In this document: positions 63,275 to 64,000 of the stretch, piece by piece
Numbering within the stretch: position 1 is the first letter of the stretch
Layout: every line of letters begins with the position of its first letter
From: Epilithonimonas hungarica
GTDB taxonomy: Bacteria; Bacteroidota; Bacteroidia; Flavobacteriales; Weeksellaceae
Reading direction: 5' to 3'
DNA length: 64,000 bases
Assembly (NCBI RefSeq): GCF_900102265.1
Contig: NZ_FNBH01000003.1
Span: 558,001 to 622,000 of the forward strand
The notes under the pieces: model-generated
The model's input: the letters and a program-made list of their open reading frames with translations, nothing else
Databases searched by the model: none
Told to the model about the DNA's origin: nothing
Program-made: the position numbers and the translations under genes

Positions 63275-64000
63275 ATGAACAGATATTTTATTGTTTTGCT
63301 GTTTGTAATGTACTGCAACAGTGTATTCTCACAACAGAACAAAGACGGAAATGGGCTGACCTTGGAAGAGGTCTGGACAGCAACCGACAGTAATAACAAG
63401 AAACTCAAGATGGCAGGCTTTAGCAGACAGCAGGCCGAAGTGGCAGTAGAGGTGGCAAAAGACCGTAGGATCCCATCTGTAACAGCATTGGGCAATGTCG
63501 GGGTCAATACCGATCTGCCTGTCTATAATAATGGTTTTCTAGCATCACACGATAATTTCCCTGTGTCCAGATACACCTATTCTTTAGGCTACCAAATGGA
63601 GCTTAACGTCTACAGCGGGGGAAGGGAAAATATAAATATAAAAATCAGCAAAGAAGAACTGCTCAGGAATAAAAATGAATATGAGCTGCAGCGCAACAAT
63701 ATAAGGTATGCTGCTGCAGTCGCCTATTACGACCTCCATAAATTTATACAATTCCTTCGTTTCACCACATCGGAGATCGTGACCGAGAAGAAACAGATGG
63801 CCACGATCGAAAGCCTTTTCAAAAACGGAACGGTATTAAAAAGTGATGTCCTAAGGGTCAATGTCAAACTATCACAGCTGGAGCTGGCAAGATCGGATAT
63901 CGAAAAGAAGATCAGCATCGCCAAAGAACGGCTCAACATACTGATGGGCAGAAACAGTTCTGAGGAAATAAGCATCCCCATGGAAGAAGCAATCGATGTT
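63275..64000 (+). CDS. TolC-family outer-membrane efflux protein, N-terminal part (cut by window edge)
   Basis: ATG at 63275 opens a frame that runs to the end (242 codons). A signal peptide ends near 'CNSVFSQ', followed by 'GLTLEEVWTATDSNNKKLKM', the coiled helices 'GFSRQQAEVAVEVAKDRRIP', the 'GYQMELNVYSGGRENI' beta-hairpin and 'RYAAAVAYYDLHKFIQFLRF', all usual in TolC/OprM proteins. It should form the outer-membrane exit of an RND or MacAB-type pump whose other genes lie to the right. Confidence 0.85.
   Translation, partial: MNRYFIVLLFVMYCNSVFSQQNKDGNGLTLEEVWTATDSNNKKLKMAGFSRQQAEVAVEVAKDRRIPSVTALGNVGVNTDLPVYNNGFLASHDNFPVSRYTYSLGYQMELNVYSGGRENINIKISKEELLRNKNEYELQRNNIRYAAAVAYYDLHKFIQFLRFTTSEIVTEKKQMATIESLFKNGTVLKSDVLRVNVKLSQLELARSDIEKKISIAKERLNILMGRNSSEEISIPMEEAIDV

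Overview
The window looks like chromosomal DNA of a Bacteroidota bacterium, most likely a flavobacterium of the Chryseobacterium/Weeksellaceae type. The evidence is AT-rich coding with TTA/AAA-heavy codons, weak Shine-Dalgarno signals, TAnnTTTG promoter elements, a SusC/SusD pair and short palindromic extragenic repeats of a style common in flavobacteria. The genus is an inference; no rRNA or other taxonomic marker is present.

Region 1 (1-35882, all minus strand) is one large polysaccharide utilisation locus for decorated (glucurono)arabinoxylan. In transcription order it starts with a Nudix-type regulator, xylulokinase and xylose isomerase, then a SusC/SusD pair. The complete isomerase pathway for glucuronate follows: mannonate dehydratase, an SDR fructuronate reductase, glucuronate isomerase, KDG kinase, KDPG aldolase and a hexuronate MFS transporter. 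A long secreted enzyme set comes next: GH95, two GH43 with a C-terminal beta-sandwich, a CE1-CBM48-CE1 double esterase, GH31, GH43-CBM6, NPCBM-GH27, GH97, two more GH43-CBM6, an alpha/beta hydrolase and a second GH97 cut by the window edge. SusCD would import oligosaccharides, the glycosidases and esterases would strip arabinose, xylose, galactose-type sugars and acyl groups, and the cytosolic genes would burn xylose and glucuronate. No endo-xylanase or alpha-glucuronidase is visible; they may lie beyond the left edge.

Region 2 (35883-47931) opens with about 1 kb of very AT-rich non-coding DNA and then holds two similar divergons. Each pairs a MocR-type regulator (GntR helix-turn-helix fused to a PLP aminotransferase fold) with an opposing small operon. 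The first operon is GNAT, AAA+ ATPase and YggS/PLPBP. The second is AhpD-like, AzoR-like, GNAT and a seven-helix membrane protein resembling Pyr4/PaxB terpene cyclases. Both intergenic spaces carry paired TGG(A/T)C sites. Between the divergons lie a ClbS/DfsB-like protein, two GNATs and an AlkC-like HEAT protein.

Region 3 (47932-56464) begins with a truncated SDR relic beside a perfect 18-bp palindrome. It continues with an array of five short-chain dehydrogenases, a secreted hydrolase with a Cys in the nucleophile position, two AraC regulators and an HxlR regulator.

Region 4 (56465-64000) holds about 1 kb of non-coding DNA, an F420-type NADP oxidoreductase-like protein and a Crp/Fnr regulator. 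A visibly more GC-rich stretch follows: an AraC regulator with a TTG start, an outer-membrane protein, an azurin, a cytochrome-b-like membrane protein, another AraC regulator and the start of a TolC-family efflux gene cut by the right edge. No rRNA, tRNA, CRISPR array or intact insertion sequence was seen.
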